Translations under genes and position numbers: made by a program
Source of the DNA: Isoetes taiwanensis
Lineage: Eukaryota; Streptophyta; Lycopodiopsida; Isoetales; Isoetaceae
Length of the DNA stretch: 64,000 bases
NCBI GenBank assembly: GCA_021234155.1
Contig: JAJEKV010000102.1
Span: forward strand, 2,476,456-2,540,455
Direction: 5' to 3'
The notes under the pieces: generated by a model
What the model was told of the DNA's origin: nothing
Seen by the model: only the letters and a program-made list of their open reading frames with translations
The model's database searches: none
Part shown: positions 10,407 to 21,811 of the stretch, piece after piece
How the letters are laid out: the number at the start of each line of letters is the position of its first letter
How positions within the stretch are numbered: the stretch's first letter is position 1

Positions 10407-13400
10407 TCTTTAGTTGTGTTTTATTGTATTTAAAATGAGACACAATCGAGGCTGGGCAAGTCCTTAATATACAGGTCGACCTCAGCGCCACAACATTTTG
10501 GCATAATTTCCATACTTTATATATAGGCAATCCTAGGTTAATTCTGCTAACTGTTACCGTCTTGTTTAAATCGGCAATAACTATCACATCAGAGCATTTG
10601 CAGATGAGGGCTCTGCCCAAGCATCAGACCTACCAACAAGTGATGCTGCAAGTGTGCTCAGGGAACTACTTCTGTGCATTATGCCGCTTTTCAAAAAGGT
10701 TGAGGAATCTCAAGCTACCAAGCATTTCACAAGCTTGCTTCACCTGCCCCACAAAAAATCTCTTCTAGCCTACTTTGCAAAAATATCAACTATTATCTCA
10801 CCAAAAATAATGATCCCAATTTGGAAGTCTATTTCCTCTCATCCATATCTGCATATAGAAAAAGCTCTGATTAGAATTTGTTTGCCTCTGTCATGTGTAA
10901 CAAAAGTTTCTAATATCAATAAATAAAAAGCATTTATCTGCCTAATGTGCCAATTGGAGCCAACTGGCTTTGGATAACTGATAAAGTTTTTTCATAATCT
11001 CCTGTATTCTAAATAGCCATTCTATGCTTGCGTCAACTACTCCGCATACCTCTATAAAGACTGAAGATGTTTGTCTAGCACATAAATTGTTTCTCAATAT
11101 GCAATTTTCAACCTGCTTGTTCCTAGGGCACTGCAAAAGGGTAAATTTAAAAAGCCAGTAAAAAATTGCACAAAAATAGGAGAACCATTTATATGTAAGC
11201 ATCTAGATGACTGGCACTTACTCATAAATTCGCGGAAGCAATTATGTCTTGACCATAGTTTTGTGACTGCATATGAATAGCAATGCTCCCAGTGTTCCTA
11301 TTTCACGAGCATTGTTCCCCATGCAATCTCAGCATAGATGTTTGACATAAGCACATAACCAGCAGCACAGCAAGCATCCAAATGCATGATATAGTCAAAG
11401 CAATATCTACCCAGCTTCAAATCCCCAAACATTCTGCAAGCATTAAGTAAAGACATCCATCCCATGATATCAGTTTCAAGAGCAGAGTGAAGCAAATCTT
11501 CTGCCTCACTAAGGAACCCTGCTCGTCCTAAAAGATCAACGATGCAAGTACAGTGTGGCATACAAAGGGCAAAATTGTTGTATTCTTTTCTAGATTCGAA
11601 ACACCACAGACCTTCATTCACCGAACCTGCACGACTGCATGCAATCAATATACTAGTAAATGATGATTGGTCTGGCTTTATGCCTTGTTGTTGCATCTGT
11701 TCAAAACATTCCAGTGCAAGGTAACACTCCCCATGATACGCATATCCTGCAAGCATTGCATTCCATGACACCAAACTTTTGTCCGGCAAAATGTTAAAAA
11801 CCTTGCAAGCTTCTTCCAAACTTCCACATTTAGCATACATATCAACTAAGGTGCTTCCAATAACAAGATCTGATTCTATGCCATCTTCTCGGATCTTTCT
11901 ATGAATAATCCTGCCCTGCTCTATTGCTCCCAAATTGGCACACGCTTTTAAAATAAGAGATAATACAACCTCATTTGCTCGTACACCTCCTCCTTGCATT
12001 TCATGAAAACATCGAAGGGCTAAAAGGCATCTGTCATGCTGCACATACCCTCCAATTATTGCCCCCCATGATGCAACGTCTGGTTCTATGCTTTCATGTT
12101 GCATATTTGTAAAACATTCTAAAGCCATGCTATCTTTCCCGTGATGGGCATATGCTGCAATCATTGAATTCCATGATATCACATTACGACTGAACATGAT
12201 GTTGAATATATTCTCTGCTTCTTCCAGGCTCCCACACTTTGCATACATGTCAACTAAGCTATTCCCTACCGCAATGTCCAATTGCACTCTAGTTCCAATG
12301 AACTGTTCATGAATAAGCCGCCCTTGCTCCAGTGCCTCTATATTGGCACAAGCGTTTATGATTCCTGAAAGTAGAACTTCATTTGGCTCTATTCCTTCTT
12401 GTTGCATCTTCTCAAAACAGTCTAGAGCAAGACTGCATTCCCCATGCTGAACACATCCTGAAATTATAGCACCCCATGATACTATATTTGGCTCCACATT
12501 CTCTTCTTGCATCTTTTCAAATGCCTTTAGTGCTAAAAGGCACTGACCATTGTGGGAATATCCTGCAATGATTGTGTTCCATGACACCACATTGCGATTT
12601 GGCAGTTCAGAAAATAACTTCTGTGCTTCCTCCAATCTTTAGTTGTGTTTTATTGTATTTAAAATGAGACACAATCGAGGCTGGGCAAGTCCTTAATATA
12701 CAGGTCGACCTCAGCGCCACAACATTTTGGCATAATTTCCATACTTTATATATAGGCAATCCTAGGTTAATTCTGCTAACTGTTACCGTCTTGTTTAAAT
12801 CGGCAATAACTATCACATCAGAGCATTTGCAGATGAGGGCTCTGCCCAAGCATCAGACCTACCAACAAGTGATGCTGCAAGTGTGCTCAGGGAACTACTT
12901 CTGTGCATTATGCCGCTTTTCAAAAAGGTTGAGGAATCTCAAGCTACCAAGCATTTCACAAGCTTGCTTCACCTGCCCCACAAAAAAAATCTTCTAGCCT
13001 ACTTGCAAAAAATATCAACTATTATCTCACCAAAAATAATGATCCCAATTTGGAAGTCTATTTCCTCTCATCCATATCTGCATATAGAAAAAGCTCTGAT
13101 TAGAATTTGTTTGCCTCTGTCATGTGTGTAACAAAAGTTTCTAATATCAATAAATAAAAAGCATTTATCTGCCTAATGTGCCAATTGGAGCCAACTGGCT
13201 TTGGATAACTGATAAAGTTTTTTCATAATCTCCTGTATTCTAAATAGCCATTCTATGCTTGCGCCAACTACTCCAAGATACCTCTATAAAAGACTGAAGA
13301 TGTTTGTCTAGCACATAAATTGTTTCTCAATATGCAATTTTCAACCTGCTTGTTCCTAGGGCACTGCAAAAGGGTAAATTTAAAAGCCAGTAAAAATTGC

Positions 13401-14866
13401 ACAAAAAATAGGAGAACCATTTATATGTAAGCATCTAGATGACTGGCACTTACTCATAAATTCGGAAGCAATTATGTCTTGACCATAGTTTTGTGACTGC
13501 ATATGAATAGCAATGCTCCCAGTGTTCCTATTTCACGAGCATTGTTCCCCATGCAATCTCAGCATAGATGTTTGACATAAGCACATAACCAGCAGCACAG
13601 CAAGCATCCAAATGCATGATATAGTCAAAGCAATATCTACCCAGCTTCAAATCCCCAAACATTCTGCAAGCATTAAGTAAAGACATCCATCCCATGATAT
13701 CAGTTTCAAGAGCAGAGGAAGCAAATCTTCTGCCTCACTAAGGAACCCTGCTCGTCCTAAAAGATCAACGATGCAAGTACAGTGTGGCATACAAAGGGCA
13801 AAATTGTTGTATTCTTTTCTAGATTCAAAACACCACAGACCTTCATTCACCTAAACCTGCACGACTGCATGCAATCAATATACTAGTAAATGATGATTGG
13901 TCTGGCTTTATGCCTTGTTGTTGCATCTGTTCAAAACATTCCAGTGCAAGGTAACACTCCCCATGATACGCATATCCTGCAAGCATTGCATTCCATGACA
14001 CCAAACTTTTGTCCGCAAAAATGTTAAAAACCTTGCAAGCTTCTTCCAAACTTCCACATTTAGCATACATATCAACTAAGGTGCTTCCAATAACAAGATC
14101 TGATTCTATGCCATCTTCTAGGATCTTTCTATGAATAATCCTGCCCTGCTCTATTGCTCCCAAATTGGCACACGCTTTTAAAATAAGAGATAATACAACC
14201 TCATTTGCTCGCACACCTCCTCCTTGCATTTCATGAAAACATCGGCGGGCTAAAAGGCATCTGTCATGCTGCACATACCCTCCAATTATTGCCCCCATGA
14301 TGCAACGTCTGGTTCTATGCTTTCATGTTGCATATTTGTAAAACATTCTAAAGCCATGCTATCTTTCCCGTGGACGGCATATGCTGCAATCATTGAATTC
14401 CATGATATCACATTACGACTGAACATGATGTTGAATATATTCTCTGCTTCTTCCAGGCTCCCACACTTTGCATACATGTCAACTAAGCTATTCCCTACCG
14501 CAATGTCCACTGCACTCTAGTTCCAATGAACTGTTCATGAATAAGTCGCCCTTGCTCCAGTGCCTCTATATTGGCACAAGCGTTTATGATTCCTGAAAGT
14601 AGAACTTCATTTGGCTCTATTCCTTCTTGTTGCATCTTCTCAAAACAGTCTAGAGCAAGACTGCATTCCCCATGCTGAACACATCCTGAAATTATAGCAC
14701 CCCATGATACTATATTTGGCTCCACATTCTCTTCTTGCATCTTTTCAAATGCCTTTAGTGCTAAAAGGCACTGACCATTGTGGGAATATCCTGCAATGAT
14801 TGTGTTCCATGACACCACATTGCGATTTGGCAGTTCAGAAAATAACTTCTGTGCTTCCTCCAATCT
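10407..14866. repeat. 2.23-kb direct tandem duplication
   Basis: 10407-12635 and 12636-14866 are near-identical direct copies, with only scattered substitutions and one-base indels. The junction at 12636 joins the inside of a PPR coding frame (CTTCCTCCAA) to the sequence found at 10407. The joined ends share TCT, which suggests microhomology-mediated duplication. In copy 2 the coding frame continues beyond the unit (CCAATCTACCACATTT), so copy 2 lies in the original gene context. Each copy holds the 3' half of the PPR gene plus about 0.9 kb downstream. Confidence 0.92.
11298..12635 (-). CDS. PPR protein, 3'-half duplicate with an open 445-codon frame
   Basis: Pentatricopeptide repeat proteins bind organelle RNA in a sequence-specific way. 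The frame holds an unbroken run of P, L and S-type repeats: NVVSWNTIIAGYSHNG (residues 15-30), VDMYAKCGSLEEA (128-140 and 264-276), VISWNSMIAAYAHHG (152-166) and LVSWNAMLAGYAYHG (288-302). Then comes the usual late block IVDLLGRAGFLSEAEDLL (365-382) and an E-motif-like GYVLMSNIYAE (426-436). It ends soon after, without an E+ or DYW domain. The 5' end is cut at the duplication junction, so the first codons have no natural promoter or start, and the frame is a truncated duplicate. A shift just before the stop would extend it by about 30 residues in another frame, and copy 2 shares this. An AATAAA on - near 10420-10425 may end the transcript. It may not be expressed. Confidence 0.85.
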   Translation of the reverse strand: MEEAQKLFSELPNRNVVSWNTIIAGYSHNGQCLLALKAFEKMQEENVEPNIVSWGAIISGCVQHGECSLALDCFEKMQQEGIEPNEVLLSGIINACANIEALEQGRLIHEQFIGTRVQLDIAVGNSLVDMYAKCGSLEEAENIFNIMFSRNVISWNSMIAAYAHHGKDSMALECFTNMQHESIEPDVASWGAIIGGYVQHDRCLLALRCFHEMQGGGVRANEVVLSLILKACANLGAIEQGRIIHRKIREDGIESDLVIGSTLVDMYAKCGSLEEACKVFNILPDKSLVSWNAMLAGYAYHGECYLALECFEQMQQQGIKPDQSSFTSILIACSRAGSVNEGLWCFESRKEYNNFALCMPHCTCIVDLLGRAGFLSEAEDLLHSALETDIMGWMSLLNACRMFGDLKLGRYCFDYIMHLDACCAAGYVLMSNIYAEIAWGTMLVK

Positions 14867-16381
14867 ACCACATTTAGCATACATATCAAGTAAAGTATTA
14901 TTAGTTAAGACATCTGATTGCAGCCCAATTTCAACAACTTTCTGATGAATGCCCTTCCATAGTCGATGTCACCCAAGCTGGTGCATGCTTTCAAGATGCC
15001 CACGAATGTGATGTCATTTGAATCTACATCCTCCTGTGACAGTGACTCAAAACATTCTAAAGCTAAACTATCCTCCCCATTATAAACGTGTCCCAAAATC
15101 ATTGCATTCCAGGTTACCATATCTCTAATCGACAACCTGTTGAAGATGTCGATGCCTCCTTCAGGCTCCCACATTTACAATACATATCAACTAGTGTATT
15201 CCCCACAGCATTAGACTGAAAGTTTGTTTTGACAATCTTTCCATGAACACGCTACCTTGCTCTATGATTCCCATATTGGCACATGCCTTCAAGACACAAA
15301 GGAAAGTTACTTCATCTGGTTCAATATTGTCAGCCTGCATCGTGTCATAAAACTCTAATGCTATGAGATATTCCTCATTCTCAACATAACCTCCAAGTAA
15401 TGCATTCCACAATGCTACGTTTGGTCTACACAATCTCAAAAAAGATCATGTGCAACTTCTATGCTTCCTGATTTTGCATACATGTCAATCAAAGCACTTC
15501 CAATAATAACATCTGAATGACAACAATCTTTTATTATCAGGACATGGATAAGCTTGCCTTGTTGTATCGGCTTGTACACTTGTGCATGCCTTTAAAATGC
15601 TTAGAAATGTCACTTCATTAGGTGTTATGCCTTGTTGTTGCATTTTGTCAAAACATTGTAGCCAGAGCAACTTCCCGTGTTGAGCATATCCGAAATCATT
15701 GCACTCCATAACACGACATCAGGCTTTATTCCCTCCTGCTGCATTTTCTGAAACCATTCTACAGCCATATGGCCATCTCCATGCTGGGTGTATCCTGTAA
15801 TAATTGCACTAAAGGACATTACATTTGGATCAACTAATTGATTAAAGACCTCTGTTGCCATCTCTAAATTCCCACATTTCCCATACATGTCAACTAAGAT
15901 ACTTCCAAGCACAACATCAGATTGAAGACCACTCTTAACTACCTCCCCATGCACGATCATTCCTTTGGCACATGCTTTTTGTCATTGTGCATGCTTTAAG
16001 AGCTGCAACATAAATATACTTTGTCTCTTTCATATCTGATAATTGTGTCCTGTGGTACAAGAGGATTGCCACCTCTCCTTGTCCAAGCCTGGCATTTGCC
16101 AAGATGGTTGCGGCCCATGTATATGCACTTGGGTCTGCAACTTTTCCAAACGTTTGATTAGCTTCAAGTAACCTACCACTGGACGAAAACAACCTAATGA
16201 GATGATCAGCCAAGGGGGACACTGAATCCAGCCCACTATACACCGTAAACGACTGCACCCGTCTTCCACATTCCAAATCTTTACTTTTGGAACATCCCAG
16301 CAGAAGATTGTATACATCATTTCTGCCTAGTGAAAAGCCTTGCTTCACTAAAACGTCTACAGAGTCGACTGCCTTCTCCAA
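13528..16381 (-). pseudogene. PPR protein gene, full-length copy, frameshifted
   Basis: This is the parent of the duplicate. It starts at an ATG at 16381 (MEKAVDSVDVLVKQGF), then LLLGCSKSKDLECGRRVQ, and about 20 PPR-type repeats follow, including LVDMYGKCGNLEMA, VALWNALLGGYVENEEYL and VTWNAMILGHVYNGEDSLA. The 3' part matches copy 1. The frame is broken about eight times by one-base changes, near 15960, 15690, 15430, 15175, 14890, 14505, 14295 and 13848, with another near 13718. In the duplicated part, copy 1 shows the unshifted base each time (for example CCCCCC against CCCCC near 14290). Either this is a decaying gene whose partial duplicate stayed open, or the consensus here carries indel errors. 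No intron is evident and no DYW domain is present. Confidence 0.8.
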
Positions 16382-16399
16382 CGTTTCTTGACACAGCTC

Positions 16400-17347
16400 G
16401 CTCCTGACATTTATCCCACAAACAAATGAGTTGAAAATAAAGGAAGTCCAACTTCAGTAATACCTCCGCTTACCTAGAATTTCTATTTGATGGTCGATAC
16501 TTTAAGCTTGGCGTATTCTGGCAACATTTTTCTTGTTAGATCAGGAGAAATATCACTGCAAAGCAGAAAAGAATGAGTTTGTTCACCTTTGAAAATCGTA
16601 CTATTGGGTCGGAACGAGGGATCATGGCAGAACTTCACCATGGTGAGAACATCAGGTTCTCGTTGTGGAGAGACAATGATACACTAGGACGTCGTGGGTT
16701 ATTATTCCAATAATATAGGTACCTTTGAACTCACAAGAAAAGGGGGGTATTTTTAAAGTCAAGATTATACTCGTTTCATCTTCATAATCTTTTAATATGA
16801 ACCACTCACCTAAAGAATATTCCACAGGATATACCCTATCTTCAAAGCCTGACTAGACAGGAAAAAAAGATGGGGTCAAACTAGGTTTTCCACGTCAGGG
16901 GCATGGTACAGGGGTCAATTATGCAGTCCATCAAAGGCAAATAAAATCATAAAATCAGACTACAAAATGTTTGTGATTCCTATGCCACATGTGAAACAAT
17001 CAGTCCTTTTCACTTTTGTTAAATAATTTTCCAACAATGAATCCACATCCCAGCTTCCAGGATGCTCCTTGCACCAAACTAGAACCTGTTGCAATCAAGA
17101 ACTTGGAAGGCCACATGGAAGCACATTTTAGAACTGAGAAACTGAGAAACAGAATAGCACATGCAGATTCTTCAGGATTTCAACCACCTGCCATGAAACC
17201 GTAGTACCAATAACTTCCTATGAAAAGCAATCATCTCTTCATCTTGTCCAGAAGAAAATCTTTCTAAAATTGTCACTGCTGCAACTATAGAAGCTATAGA
17301 AGCATGAATCGGGGAAAAAATGGAGCTATAGAAGCATGAATCGGAGG
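16400..17347. other. Upstream region of the PPR gene, no recognised gene
   Basis: It would contain the PPR promoter (transcription to the left). I see no clear TATA element on -. Near 17300-17345 there is a short direct repeat, AGCTATAGAAGCATGAATCGG, just before the Pack-MULE. A similar ATAGAAGTATGAATCGG lies just after the element at 21825. Confidence 0.4.
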
Positions 17348-17356
17348 AAAAAATAA
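17348..17356. repeat. 9-bp target-site duplication, left
   Basis: AAAAAATAA directly precedes the left terminal inverted repeat and is repeated exactly at 21812-21820. A 9-bp duplication is typical of Mutator-superfamily insertion. Confidence 0.88.
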
Positions 17357-17427
17357 GGGAAAATTATAAAATACCCTTGTATTTTTAGATATTTATGAAA
17401 ATGCCCCTATATTTTCTTAAATTGTTA
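17357..17427 (+). repeat. Pack-MULE left terminal inverted repeat
   Basis: 71 bp, AT-rich, starting GGGAAAATTATAAAATACCC and ending AAATTGTTA. It pairs with 21740-21811. Confidence 0.9.
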
Positions 17428-17436
17428 AAATACCCC

Positions 17437-18083
17437 TGCTTATTCTTATTCCAGCGATGCATGAGAAGACAATTCCGGTTGGAGATCACACTGCATCAAA
17501 GCCAATTCCAGAGGAGACCAAAACTTTCGCCAAGAGACGCTTGGATTGAGTCAATCCCAGAAGCCACAAACAAAACTGTGCGATTCGGTTCTTCAAAACG
17601 CAAGCTTTTTCAGAAGTTCAGAACTTCAAACGCATTTCTATGTTAGATCTCAACAAGTTATCTGTTTTTTCACCTTGGTATTATGAGGCATGAGGGCCTT
17701 CAATTTCTGCATGTAGTAGCTCTGCCGCTCTCACCGAAAGGACCCAGAGGTGAAAGGACCCAGCACAGTTTGCCAGCTTTGAAGTTCTGTGATGCAATCG
17801 GAATCTATTCATCAGCATCTTTGTTATCAATTCAAATTTCTATGAGTTGAAGCTGCCAGCCAAAGGCGTTCTCCTGGAGCTTTATCTAATTTGAATAGAA
17901 TAGAAAGAAACCAGTTAAATTTCATCTAAATCTCTGCTAAGTGGAAGCAACGACCCTAAATTTAATACTCTGTTCTAGACTCTGTTCTAGAATAGGCCTC
18001 CTCTGGAATTGGCTTTGATGCAGTGTGATCTCCCACCGGAATTGTCTTCTCATGCATAAGGATCGCAGGAATAAGAATAAGCA
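17437..18083. repeat. Nested fold-back repeat
   Basis: The left arm 17437-17516 (TGCTTATTCTTATTCC.. to ..CCAGAGGAG) is matched by the reverse complement of 17997-18083, with a few substitutions and a six-base insertion near the GCGAT motif. The roughly 480-bp loop has no recognised gene. It may be a smaller inverted-repeat element inside the Pack-MULE, but no target duplication was seen. Confidence 0.7.
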
Positions 18084-18229
18084 GTGGCATTTTCTACACA
18101 TATATAAGTGAGTTTCAAATTTCTATTTTCTGTTTTTGTCGTGGTTATTTTTTCTGCGCCGCAATCTAATTTGATGTTTAGTTGCCACGTATTTTTTCTC
18201 CCTCAAAGATCTCGACGCCTGGCAGAGAA

Positions 18230-20180
18230 GCCGGATCCGAGAGGCGCTACAGCGATGGCGAGAAGCTATGGCGGCAACAAGAGCAAAACTGTGAAGAGCT
18301 TCTTTGCACAGGTCCGGCGTGAAGCTTGTGCACAACTTTGGCCTGGAATCGGTCGGCATTTTTCTCAGAGAGCAGCTGCGTCTAGTGTAAGTCTAAGTTC
18401 TTGCATTTCTGCCTTCCCAATCAAACTTCCAGAAATCTTTTGAACCACCGTAGTTTAGCACCCACTTCTTTCTCGCTTAGTGTTGTCCAAATTCTTGGAA
18501 GCATGGGCGATTTACAGCAGGAGATGCCCAAAATTGACGCTGCAGCTGCTGGTGTTGAAAATGGCCCTTTGGAAGCCCCAGCAGCCAGTATCAACACAAA
18601 GAGAGAGCGGCGACCTAGTGTTAGATTGGCGGTATGTTTGTCTGCATCTGCAATGATCCCTACACATCTTTCAGGGTCTGTGTCACATATACTAGTGATT
18701 GCCTGCCATAGATGTTCCTCCACAGGAGGCGAAGAAGAGGCAGGCGGCAGGCCTTGAAATAGCCCCTGTAAAATTAGGGCATGTTCCTCGTTTCAGATGC
18801 TCAGAAGGCGTTCTAGAAGGGTTTGATGCAGAGAACATGGAAGTGCAGAGGCCACATCTTAGCTTTACTGCCTTAGCAGCTCCAGTGTCACTTTGGACCA
18901 AAATAGGCTCTAAATGTGACCAATACCATGCTCCTTTCCTCACTGCCTTGGCCGACAGATCTTCATCTCGCCCACTTCCAAGCGTTGTAGTTGTTGCCAT
19001 GGAAAAATAACACCCCCTGTTTCTAAATGTATATTAGTTTTATTGAAGAATGAACTTTCTAGAGTGATAAGCGTTTTTCGTTGATGAATACGTTTTTCCA
19101 CAATGCTATCTTGTGACTCAAAGTGAGGTTAGGATATATGAATCAGATCAATTTCACGACTGAATATGGAAATAAATAAGTATTTTCTGGATATATCCTT
19201 GATTTTTAAACTGATGATTTTTTTTACGTTCCTGCAGAGCTTCTTATCTAGGATTGGAAATTGGCTTGCTGATGAAGTCCTTTATCAAGTAAGTACATTC
19301 ATTTCTTTCTTTCTCAAAGCAATCTTACAGCGGGCTATTTTTAAAAGCGGCTTAGGTTGTGCTCTCGATTCCATGTGGATTCACTTGACTACATGTTGAA
19401 CTCGGGTGCTATTTGTTTATTCACGGCGAGGCACATATACATCACGAGTGCCCGGCTTCCTCTCTATCATCAGAACAATTGAAAGGCTTGCATGGCACTA
19501 TAAAAAAGGTAAGATGTTTAAGTTTGTTGAATATAGCCCCAATTCCCTAATCAGAGTAGCTTACAAAGGCAAGAAAGTGTGAAGATTGTAGGTTGTGATA
19601 CACTCAGTTGAAGTTGATGGTGATAGTGAGCGTATGCCTAAAGATTGGATTTTCCATTACCGTTGGGGTAAAAAGCGGGTAGCGTAAATGGTGAGTTGCA
19701 ACTCACTTTTGCTTATGGTTCTTACCTGGCAGGTAATTGAAACATCGCTTGAAATGGAAGCAGATTCAAATAAATATCCGCAGGACTGGATATTCCACTA
19801 TTGCGAGAAAAAGTCTGGGAAGCCTGTTGTTAATAGTCTGGATCATGGCATTGTTTTGTTTTCTCTAGTGTCATTTGAATTTATGGTGGTTGTATTTACA
19901 TCTCCAAATGTGCTAGTAAAAGGTATCTTTATAAATGAATTTAGTCCTCACCAAACGTGTAAAGAGGCCCAAGAAAAAGGTTGGAACTTGTGCAATCGTT
20001 ACTTTTTGTAGAAAGCTTAGTTGCACCAAATAAAAAATATTGTAGAAGAATTAGGTTCTCTCATCTTGAGGCTCTTATTTTTCATTTTCTGCTAACTTTT
20101 ATTTGTGGAGGTACACATGATACCTTTTTGCTTTGTGTTAGGAATGAAGATAGAGTTCATTACAGTTGGCGGAAGGGTAA
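18230..20180 (+). pseudogene. Captured multi-exon gene fragment, unrecognised
   Basis: Exon-like blocks with good splice borders line up on +. 18255-18386 encodes MARSYGGNKSKTVKSFFAQV and is followed by GTAAGT. 18503-18631 encodes MGDLQQEMPKIDAAAAG and then KRERRPSVRLA, and is followed by GTATGT. 19238-19288, between CCTGCAG and GTAAGT, encodes SFLSRIGNWLADEVLYQ. About 19592-19678 ends in PKDWIFHYRWGKKR, and about 19735-19834 has YPQDWIFHYCEKKSGKP. The last two share DWIFHY and look like a duplicated exon. A further short block before GTAAGTCC lies at about 20140-20178. I do not recognise the family, although RRPSVRL-type basic motifs occur in plant nuclear proteins. Retained introns show capture from genomic DNA. 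A complete, expressed gene inside the element cannot be excluded. Confidence 0.45.
18745..19000 (-). pseudogene. BED-type zinc-finger N-terminal fragment (plant hAT-like protein)
   Basis: Read on -, the frame begins MATTTTLGSGRDEDLSAKAV. It continues GAWYWSHLEPILVQ (about residues 23-36), then KAVKLRCGLCTSMFSASNPS and RTPSEHLKRGTCPNF. The C-x2-C..H-x5-C spacing and the SNPSRTxSEHLKRGTCPNF wording are characteristic of a plant protein family with a BED-like finger followed by a hAT-type region. Compared with that family, the stretch between the start and GAWYW is shortened. The frame runs out about 20 residues after the finger, where the + exons of another fragment lie close by. This is therefore a truncated captured piece and cannot make the whole protein. 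Confidence 0.65.
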
Positions 20181-21705
20181 GTCCTTACAATTTATGTGCC
20201 TGAATGGTCAAGTTGTGTTTTTGGGACTTACGATGGCATAACCATAAGCAAAAGATGAAAAGATCATTCCCTGACTAAGAGTTCTACATTTCGATTTGGA
20301 AGGCTGCTCAGTCATGAAAATTTCTTAATAAAAATTTTGGACAATCGTCCTCTCGGGTGGAGGGTTGATCTCCTATAAACCATAAGTCAAGCAATTTATG
20401 TGTATAGAGGACAGAACATGCAGATTGGCAGGCCTCCTTGAAGTTCCTAATCAAATCCACGCAACTCACGGAGAATTACAAGCTCTTTCAAGCTCAACAA
20501 CGTAGCAGCAGAAAGTGCCGCTGCAGCTTGATGCAAGGTGCTTCTGTGTAGAATATGGAATATTCTATAAATTTTTGTGATAACCTCCAAGTCCCAATGG
20601 AAGACGGATGCAAGAGCGCTAAGACATATGGAGTAGTTGGCTTACAAACAAGGAATTGTTGATTCATCTCACTTCCATGCAAGTGACAATTGACCTTTAC
20701 TGATTCTTATGTCAAGTCATATATTTCGATGCCAAAATGATGGATAAATATAAGCATAAATTAAGATCTAGGCACATGCTTATTGTAGTTGTGCTTAACC
20801 AAAATCTGACATGCTTATTGTTATTGTGCTTAGCTAAAAAAGAAATCCCTCTCTGGTGTGGAAACTCTTTAGAACATTTGTGAGAAGCCATTTTGCTAGA
20901 TTAATGAAATAAAAATTTAAGACAATCATTAGGAAGGTAGTGATATTGCTGGGACTAGATTAATGAAAGGAAATGAAGGGTTTTCGCAAGAACTCCACCC
21001 AACTTTCAAGAATGGGCATAGCCATTGTGTTTAGGAGAGTGGCATTTCTACAATATAGGAATATAGGAAATATATAGGGGTATTTTTGTAGATACAATAC
21101 GGGCAGATTGTTATAAATTGCCCAAACTAAATAAATTGAACTGAAAGACCTACATAAAAAACGGGAGTTTATCCATGTTCACATTGGGAGCATTGCTATG
21201 TTGTCTCCACTTAGTATTTTTTCTTCCATCGTTTGTCGCCCCCATTTTTTCCTTTTTGGTTTTGCTTGCCTACAATATATCCCATGTCAAATGTTTCTAT
21301 TCTAACTTGTGTGCAGCTCAAGTTCCAACCACCTATTGTTGCTTATATTGCTGGTATCTACCTATCTTCTAGGTTTATGTTGCTTCCAATATGTTAATTT
21401 TCATATGACATGCTTGAGGGCTTCTTGCCTTATCAAAGATCCATTTCCATAGCACAAATCGTGAAAAATAGGAACTTCTCATAATGGCAAGAAATTTTTA
21501 GTGTAGTTTAATTGTTCCTATTTCTAAGTTGCAACGTGCATGAACAAAGTTGCTAGACATATATCTAAAACAAAGACCTTAGTCATGTTTAGGAATGTAT
21601 TTTGTATAATCTCAAACTGACACAAATTCACTACTTCGAAGAATCATAAAATTTTGGACATTAATAATGGATCTACCCACACAGGTTTGGAACGAAAGAA
21701 ATGTT

Positions 21706-21727
21706 CGCGGCGGCCTTGGCCGCCGCG
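21706..21727. repeat. GC-rich perfect palindrome near the right TIR
   Basis: CGCGGCGGCC-TT-GGCCGCCGCG has ten-base-pair arms and lies in AT-rich surroundings, 13 bp inside the right terminal inverted repeat of the Pack-MULE. The left end has no counterpart. Confidence 0.85.
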
Positions 21728-21739
21728 ATAAATTTCTTG

Positions 21740-21811
21740 TAACAATTTAAGAAAATACAGGGGCATTTTCATAAATATCTAAAAATACAAGGGTATTTTT
21801 ATAATTTTCCC
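21740..21811 (-). repeat. Pack-MULE right terminal inverted repeat
   Basis: 72 bp, the reverse complement of 17357-17427 apart from one extra A and one substitution. Confidence 0.9.

Larger units (their letters stand above)
17357..21811. mobile_element. Non-autonomous Mutator-like element carrying gene fragments (Pack-MULE type), 4455 bp
   Basis: The ends are inverted copies of each other. 17357-17427 (GGGAAAATTATAAAATACCC..) and the reverse complement of 21740-21811 match along 71-72 bases with one substitution and one indel. Perfect 9-bp duplications flank them. No transposase or RNase H-like domain is inside, so mobility would depend on an autonomous MULE elsewhere. The cargo is exons of an unrecognised intron-containing gene on + (18230-20180) and a BED-type zinc-finger fragment on - (18745-19000). 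Near-identical ends and an exact duplication argue for fairly recent insertion. The MULE at 4.6-7.2 kb is a possible relative, but its ends are unknown. Confidence 0.88.

Noticed and set aside
11542-11724. Frame on + inside the PPR gene
   Set aside because: Antisense shadow of the PPR coding strand.
12607-12849. Frame on - over the duplication junction
   Set aside because: It is the downstream non-coding end of copy 2 fused to the cut PPR frame, not a gene.
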